Below are positions 1-7,790 of a stretch of 64,000 nt of DNA, piece after piece. The notes beneath the pieces are model-generated. The model saw only the letters and a list, made by a program, of their open reading frames with translations. It was not told where the DNA came from and did not search any database. Numbering within the stretch: position 1 is the first letter of the stretch; each line of letters begins with the position of its first letter. Both the position numbers and the translations under genes were made by a program. This DNA is from Myxococcales bacterium (GTDB lineage Bacteria; Myxococcota_A; Polyangia; Nannocystales; Nannocystaceae): contig JACKDU010000010.1 of the NCBI GenBank assembly GCA_020633335.1, positions 186,001-250,000 of the forward strand. The letters are read 5' to 3'.

Positions 1-559
1 GCCCGAGGAGGTCGAGGCGGCCGGGCTGGAAGGGGCCGTCGAGGTAGGTCGAGAGGGCGATCGTGTCGAGCTCGATGGGCTCGCGGGTCATCGCCTCGGC
101 GAAGTTGAGGAGCCGGACGCGCTCGCCGGCGCGGGCCGGGCGATCGAGGGTGTAGACCGCCTCGCCCTCGACCGCGCCGCCGCGACGGGGGGTCCGGGCG
201 CCGTCGGGGAGGCGCTCGCCGGCGCGGTAGATCGTCAGCCGGAGGGCGACCGCGTCGACCTCGGGGCCGCTGGTGGTGGACGCCGCCGGCAGCGCGGGGC
301 CCTCGACGAGGGCTCCCGACGCTGACGCCTCCGGGACCTCGTCGGCGCCGACCCCGCGAGGTGCCTCGTCGGCCGGGGCCGCCTCGGGCCCGTCGTAGCT
401 CCTCGGCCCGACGCTCGCGGCGGCGGCCGCAGACGGGGCGGCGACCCCGAGCCCCGAGGCCCCGAGCGCAGCGAGCCCGAGCGCCAGAGCCAGCCGCGAG
501 CCCCCTCGCCTCGCCCCCCGCCCTGGGAGCCAACGCTCCGGCCCTGTGCTCGCTGCCAA
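1..559 (-). CDS. Exported protein of unknown function (3' part cut by window edge)
   Basis: An open minus-strand frame runs off the left edge. Its most plausible start is a TTG at 557-559, because no ATG or GTG is in frame nearby. The N-terminus then has Arg-rich residues followed by a hydrophobic Ala/Leu/Gly stretch and an Ala-rich cleavage-like region (about residues 20-50), as in a signal peptide. A Pro/Glu/Ala-rich linker follows, then a beta-rich stretch containing VRLLNFAEAMTREPIELDTI near the edge. I do not recognise the family. The frame is supported by third-position G/C bias. The start is uncertain and the C-terminus is missing. Confidence 0.5.
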   Translation of the reverse strand, partial: MAASTGPERWLPGRGARRGGSRLALALGLAALGASGLGVAAPSAAAAASVGPRSYDGPEAAPADEAPRGVGADEVPEASASGALVEGPALPAASTTSGPEVDAVALRLTIYRAGERLPDGARTPRRGGAVEGEAVYTLDRPARAGERVRLLNFAEAMTREPIELDTIALSTYLDGPFQPGRLDLLG

Positions 560-750
560 CGCCGGGCGATTGTGCCACCCGGCCGCCTCTCCGGGCCAGA
601 GGCCATGATCGCGCGCTCGCCGCAGATCGCCTCGCTTGCCCGCGGCGCTGGCGGCTCGCTAAAGTGATGCGATGGTCATCGGCCGCGGGAGCTGAGCCCG
701 CCGCGAAGGTAGCGGGCACCCGCCGCCCTCGACCTCGAGGAACCTTCGTT

Positions 751-2487
751 ATGCGCCTCCTTAATCCGTCGCTCCGTCACTTCCTCGCGCACAACCTCGG
801 CGACTGGATCGCCGGCCTCGCCCTCGGGGCGGTGATCGCCATCGGCTGCGGCCGCACCGACGCCGATCCCTGCCAGTCCAACGAGGACTGCGGCGAGGGG
901 GCGACCTGCATCGACGGCGCCTGCGCGGTCGTCGACATCCAGTGCAACGTCGACGCGGACTGCGCGGAGGGGGAGATCTGCCTCAACTACGAGTGCGCCG
1001 AGCCGACCGCCTGCGACGACGATCTCGGCTGTCCTGAGGGACAGACCTGCGTGATCCCGGAGGACGCCGAGACCGGCACCTGCATGCCAGGTCAGTCGGG
1101 GTGCAACCCGCCCTGCGCCCCCGGCACCACCTGCCAGGGCGACGTCTGCGTGCCGGTCGCCTGCCAGAACGACTTCGAGTGCCCCGACGAGACGATCTGC
1201 GTCGACGGCGAGTGCGTCGGCTACTTCGAGTGCACCGAGGACTGGCAGTGCCCGGGCGGCTTCCTCTGCATCGACTACTTCTGCGTCCCCGGGGTCCAGT
1301 GCTACGAGGACTTCGACTGTCCCCCGGGACAGGCATGCTTTGAGGGCTTCTGCTACGACCTCCCCCAGTGCGTCGACGACTCCGACTGCCCGCCCGGCTC
1401 GCAGTGCTTCGACGGCTACTGCTACCAGGTCGGCTGCACCGAGGACTGGGAGTGCGGCTTCGACATGCTCTGCGTCGACGGCGAGTGCGTCGCGCCGGAG
1501 TGCTACGACGACATCGAGTGCCCGCCCGGCATGAGCTGCGTCGACTACGTCTGCCAGCCGGGGATCCCCGAGTGCGTCGACGACGCCCAGTGCCCCGACG
1601 GCTGGCTCTGCATCAACAACGTCTGCGAGCCAGGGGTCCCCGAGTGCGTCGACGACGCCCAGTGCCCCGACGGCTGGCTCTGCATCAACAACATCTGCGA
1701 GCCGGGGATCCCCGAGTGCATCAGCGACGCTGAGTGCCCCGACGGCTGGGCATGCGTGAACAACTTCTGCGTACCGAAGCCGGAGTGCATCAGCGACGCC
1801 GACTGCCCGCCGGAGTGGACCTGCGTGAACAACCTCTGCGAGCCGCCGCCGCAGGAGTGCATCGACGACATCGACTGCCCGCCCGGCGAGGTCTGCCTCG
1901 ACGGGATCTGCGTGGGCGTCCCGGAGTGCGTCTTTGACACCGACTGCCCGCCCGGCGAGATCTGCGAGGGAGGCCTCTGCATCCCCCAGCCGCCGCAGTG
2001 CATGAACGACGCCGACTGCAACCCCGGCGAGACCTGTGAGGGTGGTGTCTGCGTCCCCCAACCGCCGCAGTGCATGAACGACGCCGACTGCAACCCCGGC
2101 GAGGTCTGCCAGGGCGGCCTCTGCGTCCCCGAGCCTCCGGAGTGCGTCATCAACGCGGACTGCAACGCCGACTCGGTCTGCCAGGCCGGCTCCTGCGTCT
2201 TCGTCGGCGAGTGCATCAGCGACGCCCAGTGCGCGCCCGGCCAGACCTGCATGGGCAACGTCTGTGTCGGCCCGCCCCAGTGTGTGATGGACGCCGACTG
2301 CCCGAACCCCGGTGAGATCTGCGCCTACGGGGCCTGCGTCGTCCCGGCGACCTGCATGATCAACGCGGACTGCGGGCAGGGGCAGCTCTGCGTCCTCGGC
2401 TTCTGCACCGGCGGCGTGCAGTGTGCGAGCCACGCGGACTGCGATCCGGGCGACGCCTGCTTCGGCGGGACCTGCATCAGCCTCTGA
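751..2487 (+). CDS. Cys-rich repeat lipoprotein (23 Myxococcales-type Cys repeats)
   Basis: The ATG at 751 is preceded by a GAGGA-like ribosome site at 737-741. The 578-residue product has a short hydrophobic N-terminus ending in AIGC, a weak lipobox, so it is probably a lipoprotein. The rest is 23 consecutive units of about 22-25 residues of the form C-x4-5-C-P-x-G-x2-C-x3-x2-C, matching the Myxococcales Cys-rich repeat family seen on surface proteins, including the stalk of TraA. Several neighbouring units are nearly identical in DNA (72-bp copies around 1573/1645 and 1996/2068), which points to recent internal duplication. No PA14 head and no MYXO-CTERM tail are visible. It is likely an extended disulphide-bonded surface rod; its partner is unknown. 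Confidence 0.85.
   Translation: MRLLNPSLRHFLAHNLGDWIAGLALGAVIAIGCGRTDADPCQSNEDCGEGATCIDGACAVVDIQCNVDADCAEGEICLNYECAEPTACDDDLGCPEGQTCVIPEDAETGTCMPGQSGCNPPCAPGTTCQGDVCVPVACQNDFECPDETICVDGECVGYFECTEDWQCPGGFLCIDYFCVPGVQCYEDFDCPPGQACFEGFCYDLPQCVDDSDCPPGSQCFDGYCYQVGCTEDWECGFDMLCVDGECVAPECYDDIECPPGMSCVDYVCQPGIPECVDDAQCPDGWLCINNVCEPGVPECVDDAQCPDGWLCINNICEPGIPECISDAECPDGWACVNNFCVPKPECISDADCPPEWTCVNNLCEPPPQECIDDIDCPPGEVCLDGICVGVPECVFDTDCPPGEICEGGLCIPQPPQCMNDADCNPGETCEGGVCVPQPPQCMNDADCNPGEVCQGGLCVPEPPECVINADCNADSVCQAGSCVFVGECISDAQCAPGQTCMGNVCVGPPQCVMDADCPNPGEICAYGACVVPATCMINADCGQGQLCVLGFCTGGVQCASHADCDPGDACFGGTCISL
1029..1044. repeat. Dispersed 16-bp palindrome, copy 1
   Basis: CTGTCCTGAGGGACAG lies inside the Cys-repeat gene. 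It forces the codons tgt, cct and gga where neighbouring repeats use tgc, ccc/ccg and ggc. Compare copies at 1317, 23170, 32154 and 40040. Confidence 0.5.
1317..1332. repeat. Dispersed 16-bp palindrome, copy 2
   Basis: CTGTCCCCCGGGACAG has perfect 7-bp arms. It is followed by unusual gca and ttt codons, in a gene otherwise almost free of such codons. Confidence 0.5.
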
Positions 2488-2790
2488 CGAGACGCCGAGA
2501 GGCTCCGCCGTCGAGCCGCGACGCCAGCATGACGGCGCGCTCGTTCGGCGAGAATTGCAGTGTGCCGCTTGGGCCCAGACACCGTGGGGTTGCTCACTGC
2601 TTGTCGGCGATCGCTGACCGTCACCCGGGGCTGACTTTCGCAACGTCACGCTCGGATGACGGCGCGGCCGTGCGCCTGGACATCGGCCGAAGACGACATT
2701 GCGGCGCCCGGGAGCGGCCGCTAGCCTCTTTTCGATGGTGCACGTGCGCTTCGCCGGAGCGACATGGACCGCCGACGTGAGGGCGCGACG
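2488..2790. other. Gene-less stretch of about 300 bp
   Basis: It lies between the Cys-repeat gene and the receiver-Hpt gene. I see no convincing coding frame. A -10-like TAGCCT occurs at 2722-2727 and may belong to a promoter for the downstream gene. No clear terminator is visible. Confidence 0.4.
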
Positions 2791-3594
2791 ATGATGCGGC
2801 GCGACGTCGTCGCGGAGCCGTCGCTCCCGGCCGCGCAGCGACGACCGCTGATCCTCGTGGTCGACGACAACGCGGCCAATCGCGAGATCATGGTCGGTCA
2901 GCTCAAGGTCCTCGGCTTCGACGCCGAGGAGGCGGCGACCGGCGAGCTCGCCCTCCGCTGCCTCGCCGAGCGCCGCTTCGACGCGGTCCTGATGGACTGT
3001 CACATGCCGCTCCTCGACGGCTACGCGACCACCCGCAGGCTGCGGACGATCGAGGGGGAGCGCCACCACACGGTGGTGATCGCGGTGACCGCCCACGGCC
3101 TCCACGGCGAGCGTCAGCGCTGCCTCGCCGCCGGGATGGACGACTACCTCCCGAAGCCCTTCCGGGTCTCGGAGCTCGGCCTCATGCTCCGGCGCTGGGT
3201 CGAGGGCGCTGAGGCGCCGCGCCCCGCCGTCGCCGCCGCGCCGTCGGCCCCGGCCCCGCCAAGCTCCACCGAGCTCGACTCGAGGTCGATCGAGGGGCTC
3301 CGTCGCCTCGGTGTCCTGCGACGCGTGATCGACCTCGTCAGCGACGCGCTGCCGCCCCAGCTCGTGGCGCTTCAAGCCGCGGTCGAGCACGACGAGTGGA
3401 GCCGGGTCCGGGAGATCGCCCACAACCTCCGAGGGGTCACCGCCCAGATCGGCGCCCGCGACTTCGCCCGGCTCTGCGAGGTGATGGAGGCGGCCGCGGA
3501 GCGCCAGGCGTCGAGCCGCACCAGCGTCGCGCTCCGCGAGCTCCAGGTGGCGAGCGTGCCGCTCCTCGAGGCGATGCGGGCGCTGCGGACGTAG
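2791..3594 (+). CDS. Receiver-Hpt phosphorelay protein
   Basis: The 267-residue protein has an N-terminal CheY-like receiver (about 17-135) with the acidic pair in VVDDN, phospho-acceptor Asp69 (LMDCHMP), the conserved Thr in VIAVTAH and Lys122 in LPKPF. A Pro/Ala linker follows, then a C-terminal Hpt domain (about 165-265) with His211 in AHNLRGVTAQIG. Such proteins pass phosphate between a hybrid kinase and a final regulator. No histidine kinase lies nearby, so it is an orphan here. I chose the ATG at 2791 because GAGGG lies 7 nt upstream. The in-frame ATGs at 2764 and 2794 are alternatives. Confidence 0.85.
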   Translation: MMRRDVVAEPSLPAAQRRPLILVVDDNAANREIMVGQLKVLGFDAEEAATGELALRCLAERRFDAVLMDCHMPLLDGYATTRRLRTIEGERHHTVVIAVTAHGLHGERQRCLAAGMDDYLPKPFRVSELGLMLRRWVEGAEAPRPAVAAAPSAPAPPSSTELDSRSIEGLRRLGVLRRVIDLVSDALPPQLVALQAAVEHDEWSRVREIAHNLRGVTAQIGARDFARLCEVMEAAAERQASSRTSVALRELQVASVPLLEAMRALRT

Positions 3595-3906
3595 GGCCAG
3601 GCCTCGCCGGGCGACAAGAGCGCGGCAATCGGGGCGGCAAGAGGCAAGGCCGTCGCGGGCATGGGCCGAGCGCGTTCCTGGAGCCTGCAGAGCCGCCCTG
3701 GCGTGCCCCCCTCCGGGAGGGTGGATGGCGACGGAATGGACCCGCCCCGGGGCGAGGCGGGCCTCCCATGGCCCTCGCAGGCCCTCGCGCGTCACCCCGG
3801 ACCCCCGCCCGCGCGCCGGCTCCAGGCTTGCTCTCGCGCAGGAGCGAGCGCCGTCCGAGCCTGAGGTTTGACAGCCCCCCGCCCTTCGTTGGACGCTCGC
3901 TCAACC
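3595..3906. other. Gene-less stretch of about 310 bp with a possible promoter
   Basis: No supported gene. A consensus-like -35 hexamer TTGACA lies at 3868-3873, 39 bp before the OmpA-family start. A matching -10 is not clear in the G+C-rich spacer. The rest is G+C-rich without notable repeats. Confidence 0.4.
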
Positions 3907-6183
3907 ATGACTCGAACCCGCCGTGCCGACCGTCGCGCCCGGAATCATCGAGCCGGCGCGGCCCTCTTCATCGGCGTCTGCGCGGCTCCGGCGGGCGCGC
4001 TCGCGGCCCCGCCCGCGCTCCCGGACGACAACCGCTCCGGCGGGATCGAGGCCGACGAGCCCCCGGCCGAAGGCGAGCCGGCGGCCGAGGGCGAGGCCGG
4101 AGGCGAGGCGAGCGGGTCGATCGAGGCCGGCGGTGAGGCCAGCGTCGACGCCGGTGCGGACGTCGGCGGCGCGGTCGTCGATCCCTTCGCCGGCCTCGAC
4201 GTCGGCGACGAAGAGGGCGACGACGCCGGCGCGAAGGGCAAGGGAAAGGGCAAGGGCAAGGGCGACGCGGCCAAGGACAAGGACCCCGCGTCGATCGGCG
4301 GCCGCCGTGAGCCGGCGGTGAACACCGTCCGCGGCGGCCTCGGCCTCTTCGGCACCAGCCTCGCCGACGTCGGCGGACAGCACAGCGTCCGCTTCGGCCT
4401 CCACACCGACTTCTTCCGGCGCAGCGGCTTCATCTACGACTCGAGCCGCTTCGGCCAGGACACCAACTCGCGCTTCCGCGGGACCGTGAACATCGGCTAC
4501 TCGCCGGCGAAGTGGGGCGAGGTCTTCCTCTCGATCTCGAGCCAAGCCAACCGCAACCTCCGCGAGCAGCCGGGGCGCCAGGACGCCGTCACCAACTTCG
4601 CCCTCGGCGACATCGACCTCGGCTTCAAGGGCGCCCACCGCTTCTACCGCGGCGGGGCGATCGGCCTCGGCGGCCAGCTCGCCCTCGGCCTCCTCTCGGG
4701 GACCACCAAGCTGACCACCGAGCGGGTGAATTTCGGCTTCGACTTCCTCTTCACCCTCGACGTCCGCTACCTCACCGCCAAGGCCTTCCCCTTCCGCTTC
4801 ACGACCAACATCGGCTGGCTCCTCGACAACTCGCTGAAGATCCTCGACTGGTCGCGGATCAGCGACTCGACCAGCCGCGAGGTCACCCGCTTCGCCCTCG
4901 GCGTCAACCACAGCCGGGTGCGGATGCGCTACGGCGTCGACTTCCCGATGCGCTTCGGCAAGGACCGGCAATTCGGCATCGACCCGATCGCCGAGCTCTC
5001 CTGGGACGTCTCGACCCACGGCGAGCAGACCCTCTTCGGCCAGCCCGGCGCCGATCCGGCGCCCCTCCCCCGATCGAGCCTCTGGAGCACCCTCGGCGTC
5101 CGCGCCAACGTCGTCAGCGGCCTCCACCTCGACCTCGCGCTCGACATCGGCATGATGTCGCCGAACTTCGAGTTCGCGCCGCCGGTGCCCCCCTGGCAGC
5201 TCCTCCTCGGCCTCGGCTACGCGTTTGATCCGCGGCCGGTGATCAAGGAGGTGCCGGCCGAGGTCGGCCCGCCGCCGCCGCCCCCCGCGGTCACCGACGG
5301 GCGGATCGTCGGCCAGGTGGTCGACGGTCAGGGGGCGCCGCTCGCCGGCGCGATCATCTCCTTCCCGGGGCTGACGACGACCTCGATCCTGACCGACGAG
5401 AGCGGATCCTTCACCACCTTCCGCTTCCCCGAGGGCGAGGTGACGATGATCGTCACCCTGGCGAACGGCCAGACCCAGGAGGTCGCGGCCGCGGTCGCCT
5501 CCGGCCAGGAGACCTCGCTGACCGTCACCTTCGAGGAGGGCGGGGCCGCCGGCTCCGGGATCCTCGACGGCTCCTTCGTCGACGAGCAGGGCGCCCCAGT
5601 CCAGGCGAGCTTCCAGGTGATCGGCCAGGGGATCGACGAGCCCTTCGGATCGACCGCCGACGGCGTCGTCCGGATCGAGCTGCCCGCCGGCGACTACCGC
5701 GGGATCGCCCGGGCCGCGGGCTACGAGGACGCCGCCGTCAACTTCACGATCACCCCCGGCGACGAGATGATCGCGGTGCGGGCGACCCTGAAGCGCGGGA
5801 CCCCGGTCGAGACCCCCAACGTCTCGGCCAGCGGCAAGGGGATCCGCCTCAAGAAGTCGATCTCCTTCAAGGGCGACGAGGTCTCGGAGAAGAGCCAGGC
5901 GATCCTCGACGAGCTGGCGATCTTCCTCAAGGGACACCCGGAGTTCCAGGAGATCGAGATCGGCGTCCACACCGACGATCGCGGCAACCCCGGCCAGCGG
6001 AGCACCCAGCGGGCGGAGAACGTCCGAAGCTACCTCCTCGGCCAGGGCGTCAGCCCCGACCGCGTGGTCGCCAAGGGCTACGGCGATCGCAACCCGATCG
6101 CGGTCAACCTGACCGCCAGCGGCCGGGCCAAGAACAACCGGGTCGTCCTCAAGGTGACCAAGCAGAGCGGCGGCGGCGAGTAG
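3907..6183 (+). CDS. OmpA-family outer-membrane protein with carboxypeptidase-regulatory-like repeats
   Basis: The 758-residue product begins with a basic region and an Ala-rich signal peptide ending near ALAAP. An acidic Glu/Gly/Ala segment and a Lys-Gly run (about 108-120) follow. Residues about 135-455 contain many alternating aromatic/hydrophobic strands and look like an outer-membrane beta-barrel. Two Ig-fold carboxypeptidase-regulatory-like domains follow (from GRIVGQVVDGQGAPLAGA near 465 and from about 552). Residues about 640-758 form an OmpA peptidoglycan-binding domain, ending in the typical NRVVLKV. The start is the ATG at 3907; an upstream TTG at 3868 adds no signal-like sequence. 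The architecture recalls TraB of Myxococcus, but that equivalence is not shown. Confidence 0.85.
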   Translation: MTRTRRADRRARNHRAGAALFIGVCAAPAGALAAPPALPDDNRSGGIEADEPPAEGEPAAEGEAGGEASGSIEAGGEASVDAGADVGGAVVDPFAGLDVGDEEGDDAGAKGKGKGKGKGDAAKDKDPASIGGRREPAVNTVRGGLGLFGTSLADVGGQHSVRFGLHTDFFRRSGFIYDSSRFGQDTNSRFRGTVNIGYSPAKWGEVFLSISSQANRNLREQPGRQDAVTNFALGDIDLGFKGAHRFYRGGAIGLGGQLALGLLSGTTKLTTERVNFGFDFLFTLDVRYLTAKAFPFRFTTNIGWLLDNSLKILDWSRISDSTSREVTRFALGVNHSRVRMRYGVDFPMRFGKDRQFGIDPIAELSWDVSTHGEQTLFGQPGADPAPLPRSSLWSTLGVRANVVSGLHLDLALDIGMMSPNFEFAPPVPPWQLLLGLGYAFDPRPVIKEVPAEVGPPPPPPAVTDGRIVGQVVDGQGAPLAGAIISFPGLTTTSILTDESGSFTTFRFPEGEVTMIVTLANGQTQEVAAAVASGQETSLTVTFEEGGAAGSGILDGSFVDEQGAPVQASFQVIGQGIDEPFGSTADGVVRIELPAGDYRGIARAAGYEDAAVNFTITPGDEMIAVRATLKRGTPVETPNVSASGKGIRLKKSISFKGDEVSEKSQAILDELAIFLKGHPEFQEIEIGVHTDDRGNPGQRSTQRAENVRSYLLGQGVSPDRVVAKGYGDRNPIAVNLTASGRAKNNRVVLKVTKQSGGGE

Positions 6184-6263
6184 CCGCGCCCGCCCAGCGG
6201 GCTGCTGTCGACGCGCAGCGCAGCGCACCTCCGCTCGCCCACGCGGCGACCGCGAAAACGCAG

Positions 6264-6291
6264 ATGGGCGACACCTCGCGGCGCCGCCCAT
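6264..6291. terminator. Hairpin between convergent genes
   Basis: The arms ATGGGCG (6264-6270) and CGCCCAT (6285-6291) enclose a G+C-rich loop. It lies between the ends of the OmpA-family gene and the PpiC lipoprotein gene. It has no T-run, so terminator activity is inferred from position. Confidence 0.4.
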
Positions 6292-6315
6292 CGTCCAGGC
6301 CTGCGAGCGACCGCG

Positions 6316-7557
6316 CTACTCGGCCGGCTCAGCCTCGTCCTCGGGGCCGCCCTCGGGGGTCCCCGGCTTGTCGGCCGACGGCCCGGGCGGCGACTTCGCG
6401 TCGCCCGCGGGCGCCACCGGCCCCTTCTCGTCGCCAGCCTTGTCCGGCCGCGGACGACGGGCGCGGGCCCGCGGATCGGGGCCGAGGCTCGCCTCCATCT
6501 TGTTGTCGATCTTGTACTTCTCGAGGAGCGCCTCCTTGAGCTCGCGCCGCCCCTGGTGGAGCTTGCGCTGGCGCAGGCGCTCTCGGAGCTGCTCGGCGAG
6601 CGCGTCCTTCGGGAGGTCGCCGGCCGGGTACTTGCCGAGGCACTTGATGATGTGGATCCCGAACTTGGTCTCGACCGGCTTCGAGACCTCACCCGGCTTG
6701 AGCTTGAAGGCGGCCGCGCTGAACTCCTCGACCATCCGGTCCTTGGTGAAGATCCCGAGGTCGCCGCCCTTGTCGGCGCTCGGGCCGATCGAGTGCTCCT
6801 TCGCCAGGACGGCGAAGTCGGCGTCGGGGGCCGAGGCGAGCTTGTAGATCTCCTCGGCCTTCGCCATCGCCTCCTCCTTCCACTTCGCCTTGTCGCTCTC
6901 ACTGGGCTCGGCCTGGGGCTCGTGGGGGTTGGCGGGCTGCGGGCCGATCGGCACCAGGATGTGGGCGGCGTGCACCCGCTCCTTGTCCGAGTGGTAGTTC
7001 GGCTTGACCTTCTCGTACTCCTCGTCGACCTCTTGATCGGTGACGGTGAGCTTGCCGTCGATCTCGAGGAGCTTCAGCTCCTGGAGCTCGGCGATGTACA
7101 TGTCGCGGAGGCTCTGCTCGGTCTCGCCGCGGCGCTGGAGGTGCTTCTCCCAGTCCTTGATCCCGCGGCGCTGCTGCTCCTCGCGCTCGGCGAGGGCGGC
7201 CTTGTCGTACTCGGCGCCGCGGGCCGCGGCCTCCTGGCGGAGGACCTCCTGGTAGATCAGGCGGTCGGTGATCGACTTGCGGTAGCGGCGGTCGGCGGAG
7301 GCCGGGATCTCGCGGCCGCGGTCGGAGTACTTCTTGACCTTGAGATCGTAGATCGCGCGGAAGTCGGCGGCGGTGATCGCCTTGTCGTTGATCGTGGCGA
7401 CCGGGTCGGGGACGTCACCCGACTCCTTGCCGGCCTTCGCGCCGTCGGCGGGCTGGATCTTCTCGAGGTCCTTGGGATCGGCCTGCTGGGGCTTGGGCGG
7501 CTCGACGCAGGCCGAGAGGCAGAGGGCGGTGACGACGAGGGAGGCGATGCGACGCAT
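6316..7557 (-). CDS. PpiC/parvulin-type peptidyl-prolyl isomerase lipoprotein
   Basis: The start ATG at 7555-7557 gives 413 residues with a clear lipoprotein signal (LCLSAC). A helical SurA/PrsA-like N-terminal chaperone part follows. The parvulin domain (about 215-330) is marked by HAAHILVPIG, then SADKGGDLGIF and FGIHIIKCLG. A Lys/Asp/Pro-rich disordered tail ends the protein. Family members are anchored in the cell envelope and help outer-membrane or secreted proteins fold, which fits the convergent neighbour encoding a barrel protein. An AGGA lies about 8 nt upstream of the start. A longer frame to 7653 adds no signal-like sequence. Confidence 0.88.
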   Translation of the reverse strand: MRRIASLVVTALCLSACVEPPKPQQADPKDLEKIQPADGAKAGKESGDVPDPVATINDKAITAADFRAIYDLKVKKYSDRGREIPASADRRYRKSITDRLIYQEVLRQEAAARGAEYDKAALAEREEQQRRGIKDWEKHLQRRGETEQSLRDMYIAELQELKLLEIDGKLTVTDQEVDEEYEKVKPNYHSDKERVHAAHILVPIGPQPANPHEPQAEPSESDKAKWKEEAMAKAEEIYKLASAPDADFAVLAKEHSIGPSADKGGDLGIFTKDRMVEEFSAAAFKLKPGEVSKPVETKFGIHIIKCLGKYPAGDLPKDALAEQLRERLRQRKLHQGRRELKEALLEKYKIDNKMEASLGPDPRARARRPRPDKAGDEKGPVAPAGDAKSPPGPSADKPGTPEGGPEDEAEPAE

Positions 7558-7773
7558 GGAGTTGTCCTGGGCCAGGTTGGGCGGAGCGGAGCCGGGCGAG
7601 TCTAGGCGCTGGGCGCCGCTGGGCAAAGGATCGCGCGCGGTCGATTGGCGCATTTCGCGCGAAGGCGAAAAGACCCCGCAGAGCCGGGTCCCGCGCGAAG
7701 ATATCCCGTCGACCGCCGCCCGTCCACGGGCAAGAGGTGGGCCCGCGCGCGAGCGCGAGGGGGGGATTTGGCG

Positions 7774-7779
7774 TACATT
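7774..7779 (+). promoter_or_regulatory. -10-like TACATT before miaB
   Basis: The hexamer ends 11 nt before the miaB ATG and there is no Shine-Dalgarno sequence. It suggests a very short leader. The same arrangement recurs at many genes in the window. Confidence 0.45.
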
Positions 7780-7790
7780 CGCGGCCGCCC

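Noticed and set aside
235..606. A 123-residue Arg/Pro-rich minus-strand frame
   Set aside because: The composition is that of a shadow frame; another minus frame here gives a signal peptide and a natural-looking sequence through the window edge.
1560..2130. A CRISPR array suggested by repeated DNA
   Set aside because: The repeats are in frame, encode Cys-rich units and have no unique spacers of constant length.
676..3795. A 1039-residue open frame on the minus strand opposite the Cys-repeat and receiver-Hpt genes
   Set aside because: It is the mirror of strong plus-strand genes with clear motifs; its Ala/Asp/Val-rich composition is the usual shadow of G+C-rich coding DNA.
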